A program made the translations under genes and the position numbers. From Streptomyces typhae (GTDB lineage Bacteria; Actinomycetota; Actinomycetes; Streptomycetales; Streptomycetaceae): a stretch of DNA of 64,000 nt. The stretch's first letter is position 1. Each line of letters begins with the position of its first letter. The stretch spans positions 1 to 64,000 of the forward strand of contig NZ_WPNZ01000008.1 of the NCBI RefSeq assembly GCF_009755605.1, read 5' to 3'. Shown piece after piece: positions 25,437-35,696 of this stretch. The notes under the pieces were generated by a model that saw only the letters and a list, made by a program, of their open reading frames with translations, was not told the DNA's origin and searched no databases.

Positions 25437-26213
25437 GTGCGTACCCAACGACCTGGCCTCAAGGGGCGTCTGGTCCCCGAGAACCGTTATCTGTGGCGTG
25501 CGCGGCGGCCGGACGCGGAGCACCGGATCATCTGCTTCCCGCACGCGGGCGGTGGCGCCAACGCGTACGCGCACTGGGCGCGTGCCCTGCCGGAGGCCGT
25601 CGAACTGGCGACCGTGCAGCTCCCGGGCCGGCAGAACCGCATCGGTGAGGCCCCGGCCACGGACGTCGGGCGGCTGGTGCAGGAGATCATCGCTGATCTG
25701 CGTCCGGCGCTGAGCGGCCCGTTCTCCTTCTTCGGCCACTCCTGCGGCTCGCTCCTCGCCTTCGAGGTGGCGCGGGCGCTGCAACGCCTGGGCGGCCCCC
25801 GCCCGGCCCGTCTCTTCCTGTCCGCCCAGTCCACGCCCGATGTGATCTGGGCCGGGCCCAAGCTGCACGAACTGCCGGAGCAGGAGTTCCACGCCGCCGT
25901 GCTCAGCCTCGGGGGCTTCGACGGAGAGGTGAGCGCGGACCAGGAGGTCATGGACGAGCTGGTGCCGGTCGTCCTCGCCGACTTCCAGCTCTGGGAGCGG
26001 CACCGCATCGCGCGCGTGCCCGCCCTCGACTGCCCGGTCACCGCGCTGGTCGGGGCGTCCGACTGGCGGGCCCCTCAGGAGACCATGGCGGGCTGGAGCG
26101 CGTACACGTCGGCTCCGTTCACCACTCAGGTCTTCCCGGGCGGCCACTTCTACCTGACGGAGGAGGGCAACGACGTCCCGGGGTTCGTCGGCCGGGCCCT
26201 GCTGGGGGCGTAG
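25437..26213 (+). CDS. Type II thioesterase
   Basis: A 258-residue alpha/beta hydrolase. Motifs: IICFPHAGGGANAYAHW (oxyanion region), nucleophile FFGHSCGS with Ser102, LVGASDW with the acid and FPGGHFYL with the His. The elbow is GHSCG rather than the usual GHSMG. I chose GTG 25437 because GGAGG precedes it by 5 nt; an in-frame GTG at 25425 is less well placed. It would free misprimed carriers in the NRPS, or release an amino acid modified on the A-T protein encoded 33 bp upstream. It converges on the quinone oxidoreductase gene, with a strong hairpin between. Confidence 0.92.
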   Translation: MRTQRPGLKGRLVPENRYLWRARRPDAEHRIICFPHAGGGANAYAHWARALPEAVELATVQLPGRQNRIGEAPATDVGRLVQEIIADLRPALSGPFSFFGHSCGSLLAFEVARALQRLGGPRPARLFLSAQSTPDVIWAGPKLHELPEQEFHAAVLSLGGFDGEVSADQEVMDELVPVVLADFQLWERHRIARVPALDCPVTALVGASDWRAPQETMAGWSAYTSAPFTTQVFPGGHFYLTEEGNDVPGFVGRALLGA

Positions 26214-26243
26214 CGGGGCCGCCGCAGCGCTGCGGGGACACGA

Positions 26244-26280
26244 AGGGGGCCGCAACGGCGTCTGCGCCGTGCGGCCCCCT
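26244..26280. terminator. Strong bidirectional hairpin
   Basis: AGGGGGCCGCA pairs with TGCGGCCCCCT, and after a single bulged A, CGGCG pairs with CGCCG around a TCTG loop. It lies between the converging thioesterase and quinone oxidoreductase genes. Confidence 0.85.
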
Positions 26281-26301
26281 CTGCGCGCTCGTGGGCGGCG
26301 G

Positions 26302-27273
26302 TCAGGGCATCAGCAGCAGCTTGCCGACGGTGCGACGCTGCTGGAGGTCCGACTGCGCGGTGCCCGCGTCGGCGAGCGCGTAGCGCCGGCCTATGCGGAC
26401 GTGCAGGTTGTCACGGAGCATCCAGGCGAACACCGCGGCGCTCCGCGTCCGCAGCTCGTCGGGGGTGGCGATGAAGTCCGGCAGGAAGGGGCGGGTCAGC
26501 TTGATGGAGCCGCGGGTGCCGGTGCTCAGATCAATGGGCGGCACCTTGCCGCTGGACTGCCCGTACAGGACGAAGGTGCCGCGGGGGCGCAGCGAGGCGA
26601 TGCTGCCCCGGAACGTCGTGCCGCCCACCGCGTCGTAGACGACGTCCACGCCGTCGCCGCCGGTCAGGCGGCCGACCTCGGTGGCGAAGTCGACTTCCGT
26701 GTAGCGGACGACCTCGTCCGCCCCGGCCTGCCGGGCGGCCTCCTCCTTCTCCGCGGTGGACACGGTCCCGATGACGCGGACTCCGAGCGAGCGCAGCACC
26801 TGGGTGAGGATCAGTCCGACGCCGCCGGCCGCCGCGTGCACCAGAGCGGTCTCGCCGGCCCGTACGGGGTGGCTGTCCTGAGTGAGGGCGTGGACGGTGA
26901 GCCCCTGGAGCAGCACCGCCGCGGCCTGCTCGGCGCTCACTCCCCCGGGGACCCTGACGACGCGGTCGGCGGGCAGGACGGCCTGCTCGGCGTAGGCGCC
27001 GGGGGCGGGGGTGTCGGCCGTGGCGACCAGGTCACCGACCGCGAGCCCGGTGACGTCGGCACCGAGGGCCGCCACGACCCCCGCGAGCTCGCGTCCGGGG
27101 ACATAGGGCAGCGCCCGCGGGTAGAGCCCGCTGCGCTCGTAGGTCTCGTGATAGTTGACACCGATGGCGGCGACGTCGACGAGAACGTCACCGGGACCGG
27201 GGGCCGGCGCGGCCCATTCGGTGGGTGTCAGCACCTCGGGACCGCCGTGCCGGTATACCGCGACCGCACGCAT
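26302..27273 (-). CDS. Zinc-independent MDR oxidoreductase (NADPH:quinone reductase-like)
   Basis: A 323-residue medium-chain reductase of the QOR type. It begins MRAVAVYRHGGPEVL, carries IGVNYHETYERSG, GRELAGVVAALG, the cofactor motif HAAAGGVGLILTQVLRSLG and VVYDAVGGTTF, and lacks zinc-ligating Cys clusters. GAAGGAGG lies 5 nt before ATG 27273. As last gene of the cupin / BacA-like / RraA-like operon it is a candidate enone or dienone reductase acting on the prephenate-derived ring, a role played in bacilysin synthesis by the unrelated SDR BacG. That assignment is inference; detoxifying quinone reduction is the default function of the family. Confidence 0.85.
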   Translation of the reverse strand: MRAVAVYRHGGPEVLTPTEWAAPAPGPGDVLVDVAAIGVNYHETYERSGLYPRALPYVPGRELAGVVAALGADVTGLAVGDLVATADTPAPGAYAEQAVLPADRVVRVPGGVSAEQAAAVLLQGLTVHALTQDSHPVRAGETALVHAAAGGVGLILTQVLRSLGVRVIGTVSTAEKEEAARQAGADEVVRYTEVDFATEVGRLTGGDGVDVVYDAVGGTTFRGSIASLRPRGTFVLYGQSSGKVPPIDLSTGTRGSIKLTRPFLPDFIATPDELRTRSAAVFAWMLRDNLHVRIGRRYALADAGTAQSDLQQRRTVGKLLLMP

Positions 27274-27376
27274 GACGGCCTCCTTCGGGGGATGGGGCGG
27301 GAATGGGGGAGCCGGGGAGTCTCCGACGGATCTCCGTGGCGGGGCTCCTGCCTCCACGGAGATCCATCAGGGACCC

Positions 27377-28123
27377 CTAGATGGTGCCGACCTCGTCGAT
27401 GACGCCCGGCAGGCGCTCTCCCGCCCTGATGCGCCGCAGGATGTCCTGCTCGGTGCGTCCGGTGGCGGTGGCGGCGGACAGCACCTCGTGCAGCCGGGCC
27501 GACGGCACCACCACCGTGCCGTTGCCGTCGGAGAAGACCCAGTCGCCGGTGTGCACGAGGACGTGGTCGATCAGGCACGTGGTGCCGGCCGACTCGACCC
27601 GGTAGGCGCCCTGGGTGTCGGTCGGCACGAAGTTGCTCGCGACGACCGGCCGGACACTCTGCTCGACGACGTCCCGGTCGCGGATGGCGCCGCCCAGAAC
27701 CATGCCCTCGAACTGCACTTGTTCGAGCAGGTAGGTCGTGGAGAGACCGCCCGCCAGCGCGGCGTCGGTGACCAGTGGTCCGGAGCCCGCGACATAGACC
27801 ATCCCGCGCCCGTCGGCGACCTCGGGCAGCAGGAAGTCGCGGACCTCGTGCCAGGTGCTGGGCGAGGCGGCGACGATGCTGGGGCCCTTGCGCACCGCCA
27901 CCCAGCTGACCGTGTACGCGGTGCCGAAGAACATCCGGCCGGCGCCCGAGACGCGGTGCAGCCGCGAGTTCAGCACGCGGTTGGTGACGCCCAGCGCGTC
28001 GAGCACGTCCGCGAGCGCCGGAGTGGAGAGGTTGTGGTCGTACACCGTCTGCGCGACCAGGTCGTAGGTCTCGTCGAGCGGCGCTCTCGGACCGGCAGGG
28101 CGGACGTCGGTCCCGCCGGTCAC
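27377..28123 (-). CDS. RraA/HMG-aldolase-fold protein
   Basis: A 248-residue protein of the RraA-like superfamily, which includes metal-dependent 4-hydroxy-4-methyl-2-oxoglutarate aldolases and oxaloacetate decarboxylases. Recognisable parts are TPALADVLDALGV, GTAYTV, MVYVAGSG, GMVLGGAIRDRD (the metal-site Arg-Asp), HTGDWVFSDGNGTVVVPS and a C-terminal helical tail. The GTG start at 28123 overlaps the upstream stop (GTGA). In this operon it may cleave or decarboxylate a 2-oxo acid intermediate; I know of no RraA-like step in bacilysin-type pathways, so the role is open. Confidence 0.75.
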   Translation of the reverse strand: MTGGTDVRPAGPRAPLDETYDLVAQTVYDHNLSTPALADVLDALGVTNRVLNSRLHRVSGAGRMFFGTAYTVSWVAVRKGPSIVAASPSTWHEVRDFLLPEVADGRGMVYVAGSGPLVTDAALAGGLSTTYLLEQVQFEGMVLGGAIRDRDVVEQSVRPVVASNFVPTDTQGAYRVESAGTTCLIDHVLVHTGDWVFSDGNGTVVVPSARLHEVLSAATATGRTEQDILRRIRAGERLPGVIDEVGTI

Positions 28124-28665
28124 AGCGCGGCCTCGTGCGGCACGTGGATGCTGAAGCCCATCCGCACCGGGCCGAAGTCCTCGATGATCTCCAGGCCGTT
28201 CGCCTCGGCGGCGACGCTCGTCGTGATGCACGCGTCGGCCCCGCCGGCGGCGCACTCCAGAGCGGCCGCCGCGTTGCTGGTCACATGCTGGACGGCGTAG
28301 CCGCGGTCCTCGATGAGGTCGACCGGGGCGGGGTGGCTCAGCACGGTCCGCACCGCGCCCTTGCCGGGGGCGGCGAGCACCATGCGGTAGGTCGACATCA
28401 TGAAGCACTCGTCGAGCGACATCGACTTGAGGTTGCGAAAGACGATCTCGTTCAGTTTCGGATAGACGACGCAGCCGAGCAGGACGCTCTCGGCCGGGTT
28501 CTTCAGGACGCCGTCGACCGCGTTCTCCAGGGTGTCGTAGAGCACCACGCTGCCCCGGCCGACGTTGCGCCGCTCCAGGTAGTGGCGCGCTGCCGCCTCG
28601 CAGTTCGTGCCGGTCGGCCCCAGGGTGTGGACCTGCAGGTGACGGTTCTTCTCGGACACAGACAT
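28120..28665 (-). CDS. BacA-like prephenate decarboxylase
   Basis: A 181-residue protein resembling the bacilysin enzyme BacA, which removes CO2 from prephenate without aromatising it. Visible signatures: HTLGPTGTNCEAAARHY near the start, VLYDTLENAV, LLGCVVYPKLN, SHPAPVDLI, ACITTSVAAEANGLEIIEDFGPVRMGFSIHVP. It lacks the TRF motif of prephenate dehydratases, which argues against a simple PheA role. GAAGGGAA stands just before ATG 28665. The product would be dihydro-hydroxyphenylpyruvate-type, feeding a non-aromatic Phe/Tyr analogue. The neighbouring NRPS begins with a Phe-type A domain, a consistent pairing. Confidence 0.7.
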   Translation of the reverse strand: MSVSEKNRHLQVHTLGPTGTNCEAAARHYLERRNVGRGSVVLYDTLENAVDGVLKNPAESVLLGCVVYPKLNEIVFRNLKSMSLDECFMMSTYRMVLAAPGKGAVRTVLSHPAPVDLIEDRGYAVQHVTSNAAAALECAAGGADACITTSVAAEANGLEIIEDFGPVRMGFSIHVPHEAAL

Positions 28666-28675
28666 GTGCTTCCCT

Positions 28676-29005
28676 TCAGCGTCGGTAGTCCTCGCGTACC
28701 GGGTGGAAGACATCGATCCCTCGGGCGGCCGTCCGCGCGTGAGCCGCGTGCTCGACGCCGCCGGGGATGATCACGGAGTCACCGGACTCCAGCACGACGG
28801 CCTCGCCGTCGACGGTCACCTCGAAAATGCCTTCGAGGCAGTGCACGATCTGCTCGTGCGGATGCCGGTGGGACGGGACGTCGCCACCCTGCTCGAACTG
28901 CCACAGGGTGACCGTCATCGAGTCGCCGTGAAGGAACTCGACCTGCCCCTTCGGGAACATGTCGGCGATGACCGACGTCCCCGAGCGATACTTTTTCGCT
29001 GCCAT
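28676..29005 (-). CDS. Single-domain cupin
   Basis: A 109-residue cupin with both motifs: GGDVPSHRHPHEQIVHCLEG (metal-binding His pair, Gln/Glu, His) and GDSVIIPGGVEHAAHA. AAGGAG lies 7 nt before ATG 29005. It is first in a leftward operon and lies 10 bp before the BacA-like gene. In bacilysin clusters the bicupin BacB isomerises the BacA product; this protein is half BacB size and could dimerise to the same effect, but sequence alone does not prove isomerase activity. Confidence 0.8.
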   Translation of the reverse strand: MAAKKYRSGTSVIADMFPKGQVEFLHGDSMTVTLWQFEQGGDVPSHRHPHEQIVHCLEGIFEVTVDGEAVVLESGDSVIIPGGVEHAAHARTAARGIDVFHPVREDYRR

Positions 29006-29367
29006 TTTGATGCTCCTTCGGTCGGTGCACAGCAATACCGGCGGAGTGAAGTGGGCAAAAAATGTCGATCCGGAGCACGAGCCCGGATGATCGCAAAGGC
29101 TTCTGCCATCTGCGGAACCCGGAAGAAAGCGTAGCGCCGGGTGTCCCGGTAACAGGACACCCGGCCAGCTTTCCGGACGCAACTGCCGTTCGTCGAACGG
29201 GATTCGACACGTTCCTTGACAGTCCGAGCGGTCGTCTTCATACGCTGGGCAATCCGGGTCCGGCGGCCGACACACGCTGTTATGCGTTCGCTCACCACTG
29301 CCGCGCGTCGACCGGAAATCTGCAGGGATCGCCGGCTGCATCGAGCCGCATCGATTGGGGAGGCACC
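29006..29367. promoter_or_regulatory. Divergent spacer between the BacA operon and the NRPS genes
   Basis: A 362-bp spacer without a gene. It contains the hairpin CCGGGTGTCC (29137-29146) / GGACACCCGG (29155-29164) with an 8-nt loop, and rightward TTGACA (29216-29221) followed after 17 nt by CATACG or after 19 nt by TACGCT. That would place the NRPS transcript start about 115 nt before the GTG. AAAAAATG and TTTTTCGC runs near 29000-29070 make the cupin side AT-rich. The hairpin might be a regulator site serving both directions or a leader structure. Confidence 0.45.
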
Positions 29368-32300
29368 GTGGTGGAAGGGCCGGGCACCGGGGCTGACGAC
29401 GGAACACGCTCATTTCCGGGACTCTTCGGCCGCCGGGTCGAGGCGGCGCCCGACGCGGTGGCCGTGGAGTCCGCCACCGCCTCGATGACCTACCGGGAGC
29501 TGGACGAGCGAGCCGATGAGGTGGCCCGCGGACTGCTCGCCGCCGGAGTCGGCGCCGAAGCGGTAGTCGCCGTCGCCGCACGCCGGACGCCGGAGTGGGT
29601 GGCCACGCTGCTCGGGATCCTTCGCGCGGGCGCGGTCTATCTGCCGCTGGACACCGCGCACCCGGCCGAGCGCCTCGCGTACATGGTCGAGGACTCCGGG
29701 TGCGTCCTGGTCCTCGCGGACGGGAAGGGCGGCACCGAACTGCCCGGCAGCTCGGTGCCCGCGGCCGGCTTCGGGGAACTGCGCGGGGACGCCCCGGTGC
29801 CGAATTGCCCGTCGCCCGACCGGAGCGCCTACGTCATCTACACCTCGGGGTCCACCGGCCGGCCGAAGGGTGTGGTGGTCACCCACGGCGGCTTCGCCGG
29901 ACTCGCCGAGGCCCACGCCGGGCAACTCGGTGCCGCCCGGGGCAGCCGCGTGCTCCAGTTCGCCTCCCCGGGCTTCGACGCCTCGGTGTGGGAGCTGTGC
30001 ATGGCCCTGCTGTGCGGCGCGACGCTGGTGCTCGCCGACGACGCGGACCTGGCCCCCGGGGACCCGCTCGCCGCCACTCTGTCGAACCGCCGCATCACGC
30101 ATGTGACGCTGCCGCCACCCGTCCTCGCGACGCTCCCCGCCGACGCCATGCCCGCCGTCGAGTGCCTGGTCGTCGCCGGGGACGCGACCGCGCCGAGCCT
30201 CGTCGAGGCCTGGGCCGGGGGCCGGACCATGGTCAACGCCTACGGGCCGACCGAGACCACCGTGTGCGCCACCATGAGCGGCCCGCTGGTCGCCGACGGC
30301 CGGACGCCGGCCATCGGCCGCGCCGTCACGGGTGCGCGGGTCCATGTCCTCGACGCGGAGCTGCGCCCCGTCCCGCACGGCACCGTGGGCGAGTTGTACG
30401 TGTCCGGTCCCCTGCTGGCCCGCGGCTACGCGGGCGACCCGAGCCGGACCGCGGCCCGGTTCGTCGCGGACGTGGCGGGACCGCCGGGCGCCCGGATGTA
30501 CCGCACCGGGGACCTGGCCACCGCGTCGGCCGACGGCACGCTCACGTTCCGCGGCCGGGCCGACACCCAGGTCAAGATCCACGGCGTGCGCATCGAGACC
30601 CAGGAGGTGGCGGCCGTCCTCACCGCGCACCCCGACGTCGTGGACGCGGTGGTCACCGTCCGCGAGACGCGGTCGAGCAGGCAACTCGTCGCGTACGTCG
30701 TGTCGAAGGAGCGGGAACGGCGGCAGTCGGGTGTGTCGAGCGGGAACTACGGCTCCCTCTCCTTGACACCGGCGGGTTCACCGGTCGACGACCTGCGCGC
30801 CTTCGCGGCTCGGACGCTGCCCACGGCCATGGTCCCGGCGGAGTTCGTACCACTGGAGCGGATCCCGCTCACCCCCAACGGCAAGCCCGACCTCGCGGCG
30901 CTCGCCGCGCCCCGGCCGCGGCAGGTCGACTACCGGGCTCCGCGCAGCGCGACCGAGGCGCTGCTCGTCGAGCAGTTCGCTCAGGTGCTGGGGTCGGGGC
31001 CGGAACTGGTCGGTGTCGACGACGACTTCTTCGCCATCGGCGGCGACAGCATCCAGTCCATCCAGGTGGTCTCCCGCGTGCGCGAGCACGGCGTGCGGAT
31101 CAGCGCCCGGGACGTCTTCGAGCGGCGGACGGCGGCCGCGCTGGCCGAACTCGCCGCGACGCGCCCGGCGGCAGCGGCCACCGTACCGGCCGAACTGGAC
31201 GGGGGCGGCACCGGCGCGATGCCGTTGACGCCGGTCGCCCGGTGGATCCGGGGCTGGGGCCCCGGATTCGACCGGTTCCTGCAAGCCATGGTGGTCGCCC
31301 TGCCCGAGGGGATCGACGAGGAGGACCTGACGGCGACCCTGGGGGCGGTGCTGGACCACCACGACGTGCTGCGGTCCCGTCTGCGGGAGGACGAGGTCGT
31401 GGTGGCGCCCGCGGGCACCGTCGCCCTCGCCCTGGACCGGGTCGAGGGCGTCGTCGACCCGTCCGACCCGGCCTGGCACCGGGTCCTGGAGGGGGAACTG
31501 GACCGGGCGGCCGCGAGCCTGGACCCGTCCTCGGGGAACGTCGCCCGCTTCGTCTGGTTCGACGGCCGGCCCGGCGCGCTGCTCATCGTCCTGCACCACC
31601 TGACCGTCGACGGGGTGTCCTGGCGCGTCCTCCAGTCCGACCTCGCCGACGCGTGGACGGCCGTCCGTGCGGGGCGCAAGCCGCGCCTGCCCGACGTGGG
31701 CACCTCGATGCGCCGGTGGACGCACGCGCTGGCCGAAGAGGCGCACCACCCGCGCCGCCTTGCCGAACTCCCGATGTGGCGCTCGATCCAGGCGGGCCCC
31801 GACCCGCTGCTCGGCGCCCGGCGACTCGACAGCACGACGGACGTGGTCGCCACGGTGGCCCACGTCCCGGTGACCGTGCCCGCACCGGTCACCGAGGCGC
31901 TGCTGACCACCGTGCCCGCCGCGTTCCGCGGTGACGTCATGGACGGCCTGCTCGCCGCGCTGGCACTGGCGCTGGTCGCGCGGCGCCGGGCCCGGGGGGA
32001 GAGCGAATCGTCGGTCCTGATCCGGGTGGAGGGGCACGGCCGGGAGGAGGGCGTCCTGCCGGGAGCGGACCTCGCCCGGACCCTGGGCTGGTTCACCACC
32101 GTCTACCCGGTACGTCTCGACCTCGCCGGGATCGACCTCACCGAAGCGCTCGCGGGCGGCCCCGCCGCGGGCCGGGCCGTCCTTCAGGCCAAGCACCGGC
32201 TGCGCGCCATCCCCGACAGGGGCATCGGATACGGGCTGCTGCGCCATCTGAACGAGGACACCGCCGCGCTGCTCGGCGCGCAGCCGACCGCGCAGGTGGG

Positions 32301-35300
32301 TTTCAACTACCTCGGCCGGTTCGCCCCGGCGGACGGCACCGCCTGGAGCCGGATCGAGGTGCCCCAGCTCGCCCAGCTGGACGCCGGCCAGGACCCGGGG
32401 ATGCCCGCGCCGGCGGAGCTGGACATCAACGCGAGCCTCGTCGACACCGCACAAGGGCCGCGGCTGCACGCCGTGTTCAGCGCCCCCTCGGGTGTGCTGG
32501 CACGCGACGAGGTGGCTCGGTTCGCGGAGCTGTGGGGTGCCGCGCTGGCCGCGCTCGCCCGGCACGCGGCCACCCCCGGCGCCGGTGGTCTCGTACCCTC
32601 GGACGTGCCGTTGGTGCCGGTCGCACAGTACCTCCTCGACGAGTGGACGCGGCGCCACCCGGATCTGGTCGACGTCTGGCCGTTGACGCCCCTTCAGTCG
32701 GGTCTGCTGTTCCACAGCATGGCGAACGACTCGGGCTTCGACGCCTACCAGGTGCAGTACGTGCTGCGGCTGGAGGGCCCCGCCGATCCGGAGCGGCTGC
32801 GCGCCGCCGGGCAGCGGCTGCTGGCCCGGCACCCGGCACTGCGGTCGGTGTTCGCGCCCGACGGCAGCGGGGAGATGGTGCAGCTCGTCCTCGGCGACGC
32901 CGAACTGCCGTGGCGGGTCGCGGACTTCAGCGACCTGGACGAGAGCGCGCGCACGCGCGCCATGGAGCGGCTGCTGGCCGACGACCTCCGCGAGCACTTC
33001 GACCCGGCCGTGCCGCCGCTGGTGCGGATGACGTTCGTCCGCGGCGCGCCCGACGTGGCGGACCTCGTGCTCACCGCTCATCACGCGGTCGTGGACGGCT
33101 GGTCGATCCCCCTGATGGTGCGGGAGTTGCTGCTGCACTACGGCTCCGGCTCCCCGCCGCTGCCGGAGGTGCGCAGCCAGCGGGACTTCCTCGCCTGGCG
33201 TGCCGCACAGGACCCGAACGAGTCGGCGACGGCCTGGGCGGGCGAACTGGAGGGCGTCGACGGGCCGACGCCGATCGCGGACGGACCGCGCGAGGACGGA
33301 CCGCGCGAGGACGGACCGCGCGAGGACGGACCGCGCGAGGACGGACCGCGCGAGGACGGACCGCGCGAGAACGGACCGCGCGAGGACGGCGGTGCGGGGA
33401 TCGGGCAGGTCGACGCCCCGCTCTCGGCGGCACAGTCCGAGGCGGTCGCCGCGTGCGCCGCGCGGCTCGGGGTGACGGTGAACACTCTCGTGCAGACCGC
33501 GTGGGCGCTGCTCCTGTCCAAGCTGACCGGGCGGCGGGACGTCCTGTTCGGAGCTGTCGTCTCCGGGCGCCCGCCCGCGGTGCCCGGCGTGGACGCGATC
33601 GTGGGCATGCTGCTCAACACGGTGCCGGTCCGCCTGGACTGCGATCCGGGCCGCTCCCTCGCCCACCTGGTGACCGACTTGCAGAGCAGGCAGGCCGCCC
33701 TGCTCGACTACCATCACCACGGGCTCAGCGAACTGCACCGGGCGACCGGCGTGTCCGAGCTGTTCGACACGGTGGTCGGCTTCCAGTCGTTCCCGCTCGA
33801 CCGGACCGGCATCACCGACGCGGGCCGGGAGGCCGGGCTGCGGGTGCTGGGCATCCGTTCCTTCACGGTGAGCCACTACCCGCTGGCCCTCATGGTGTTC
33901 GCCGAGCCCGGCAGTCCGCTGCGCCCCTGCGTCCAGTACCGGCGGGACGCGTTCGACGACGCGGCGGCGGCCGGGATCGCCGCCCGGTTCGCCCGGATAC
34001 TGAGCCTGGTCGCGCAGGACCCGGAGCAGCGGGCCGGCACGCTCGACGCCCTCTCCCCCGGCGAGCGGACGAGAAGGGACGCCGAGCCTCCCGCGTCCGC
34101 CGGGCAGACGGTCGACGAGCTGCTCGCCGCGCGCGCACGGTCAGCGCCGGACGCCGTGGCGGTGCGGGGCGCCGGGGGCCTGCTGACCTACCGGGAGCTC
34201 GACCGCAGGGCCACGGCGGTGGCCCTGGCCCTGACCGAGGACGGGTTCCGGCCCGGGTCCACGGTGTCGGTGCGGCTGCCGGCCGCACCGGAGCTCGTGA
34301 TCGCGACGGTCGCGGTGCTGCGCGCAGGCTGCTGCCTGGTGGCGCCGGACGACGACGCGGACCGGGTGCTCGGCGACCTGCCGGCACAGCGGGCGGGAGC
34401 GGGCGCCCCGGATCCGGTGCACCCGGGTCGTTCGGTGCGTCCGGCCCGTCCGGTGCAACCAGGCCGTACCGCCGCGCTCCTTGCGACCTGGGGGCATGCG
34501 GACGGACGCCGCGTCGTCGCGCTCAGCCACGCGGCCCTCGCCGCGCGCGTCGAGCAGGCCGCGACGCCCGCGCCGCTGCGCACCGCCTGCGACGGTGAGT
34601 TCGGGCGGTGGCTCGTCGACGTGCTCGCGGCGGTGAGCGTCGGCGGCGGCCTGGAGATCGCCACCGGCTCCGGCGGACCGCGACCCCCGGCCGAGGACGG
34701 GGCCGGGCAGGCCGAGGACAGGGCCGGGCAGGCCGAGGACCGGGCCGGGCAGGCCGCGGGCGAGGCCGCGTGCTCGCACACCGAGACCGGACACCCACGC
34801 CTGTCGCCGCCGCACGGTGGCGAGGGCGCGGACCGGCGCGGCTCGCTCTTCGCACCGCGGCCCGGCCTGCGGCTGAACGTACTCGACCACAGCCTGCAAC
34901 CCGCGCCCGAAGGGGCGGTCGGCGAACTGTACGTCGCGGGCCCGGCGCTCGGGCTCGGCTACCACGAGCAGTCCGCGACCACCTCGGCGTACTTCGTCGC
35001 CGACCCCTTCGGTCCTGCCGGGGCCCGCATGTTCCGTACGGGCGAGCGGGTGCGTCGTCGGCCGGACGGCACGCTGCAGCTGATCGGCCGGGCCGACGGG
35101 CAGGTGACGGTCCGCGGTGTCCGGGTCGGCCCGCGCGCGGTCGAAGCGGTCCTGACGCAGCACCCCGAGGTGGCGGAGGCCGCCGTGGTGGCGGAACCCG
35201 CCGGCACGGCACGGGGCACGGACGGCCGTCCGCTCCTGACCGCGTACGTGGTCGGCGCCGGTGCCGCCCCCGGCCTGCTGGCCGCGTTCGCCGCCGGGCG

Positions 35301-35696
35301 GTTGCCGCGCGACGTGGTCCCGGACAGCGTCGTCCCGCTCGCGTACCTCCCCCGGCGGCCCGACGGCAGGGTCGATGTGCCGGCTCTGGCCTCGGCGCGG
35401 CGCGCCGAGCGGGTCCGCCGTGAGCCGCGCGACGAGCGCGAGGCGAAGCTGTGCGCGCTGTTCGCGGACGTCCTTGAGGTGGACGGCGTCGGCCCCGACG
35501 ACAACTTCTTCGAGCTGGGCGGGACATCGCTGACGGCGACCCGGCTCAGCAGCCGGATCCGCCAGGAACTCGGTGTCACCGTCTCGATCCGGACCATCTT
35601 CCAAACCACCGCCATCGCCGACCTGGCGCGCGCGGTCGAGGAGACAAGCGCGTCCACCAGACCAGCTCTGCGCCGGATGAACAGGAGTGGCCAATC

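Noticed and set aside
28120..28665. Ordinary prephenate dehydratase (PheA)
   Set aside because: The TRF catalytic motif is missing and there is no ACT domain; LLGCVVYP and IIEDFGPVRM patterns fit BacA-type decarboxylases better.
33280..33384. CRISPR-like regular repeats
   Set aside because: Units are 15 bp with no spacers and translate in frame inside an NRPS C domain; the 31-bp units at 55483-55575 likewise have no spacers and no cas genes are present.
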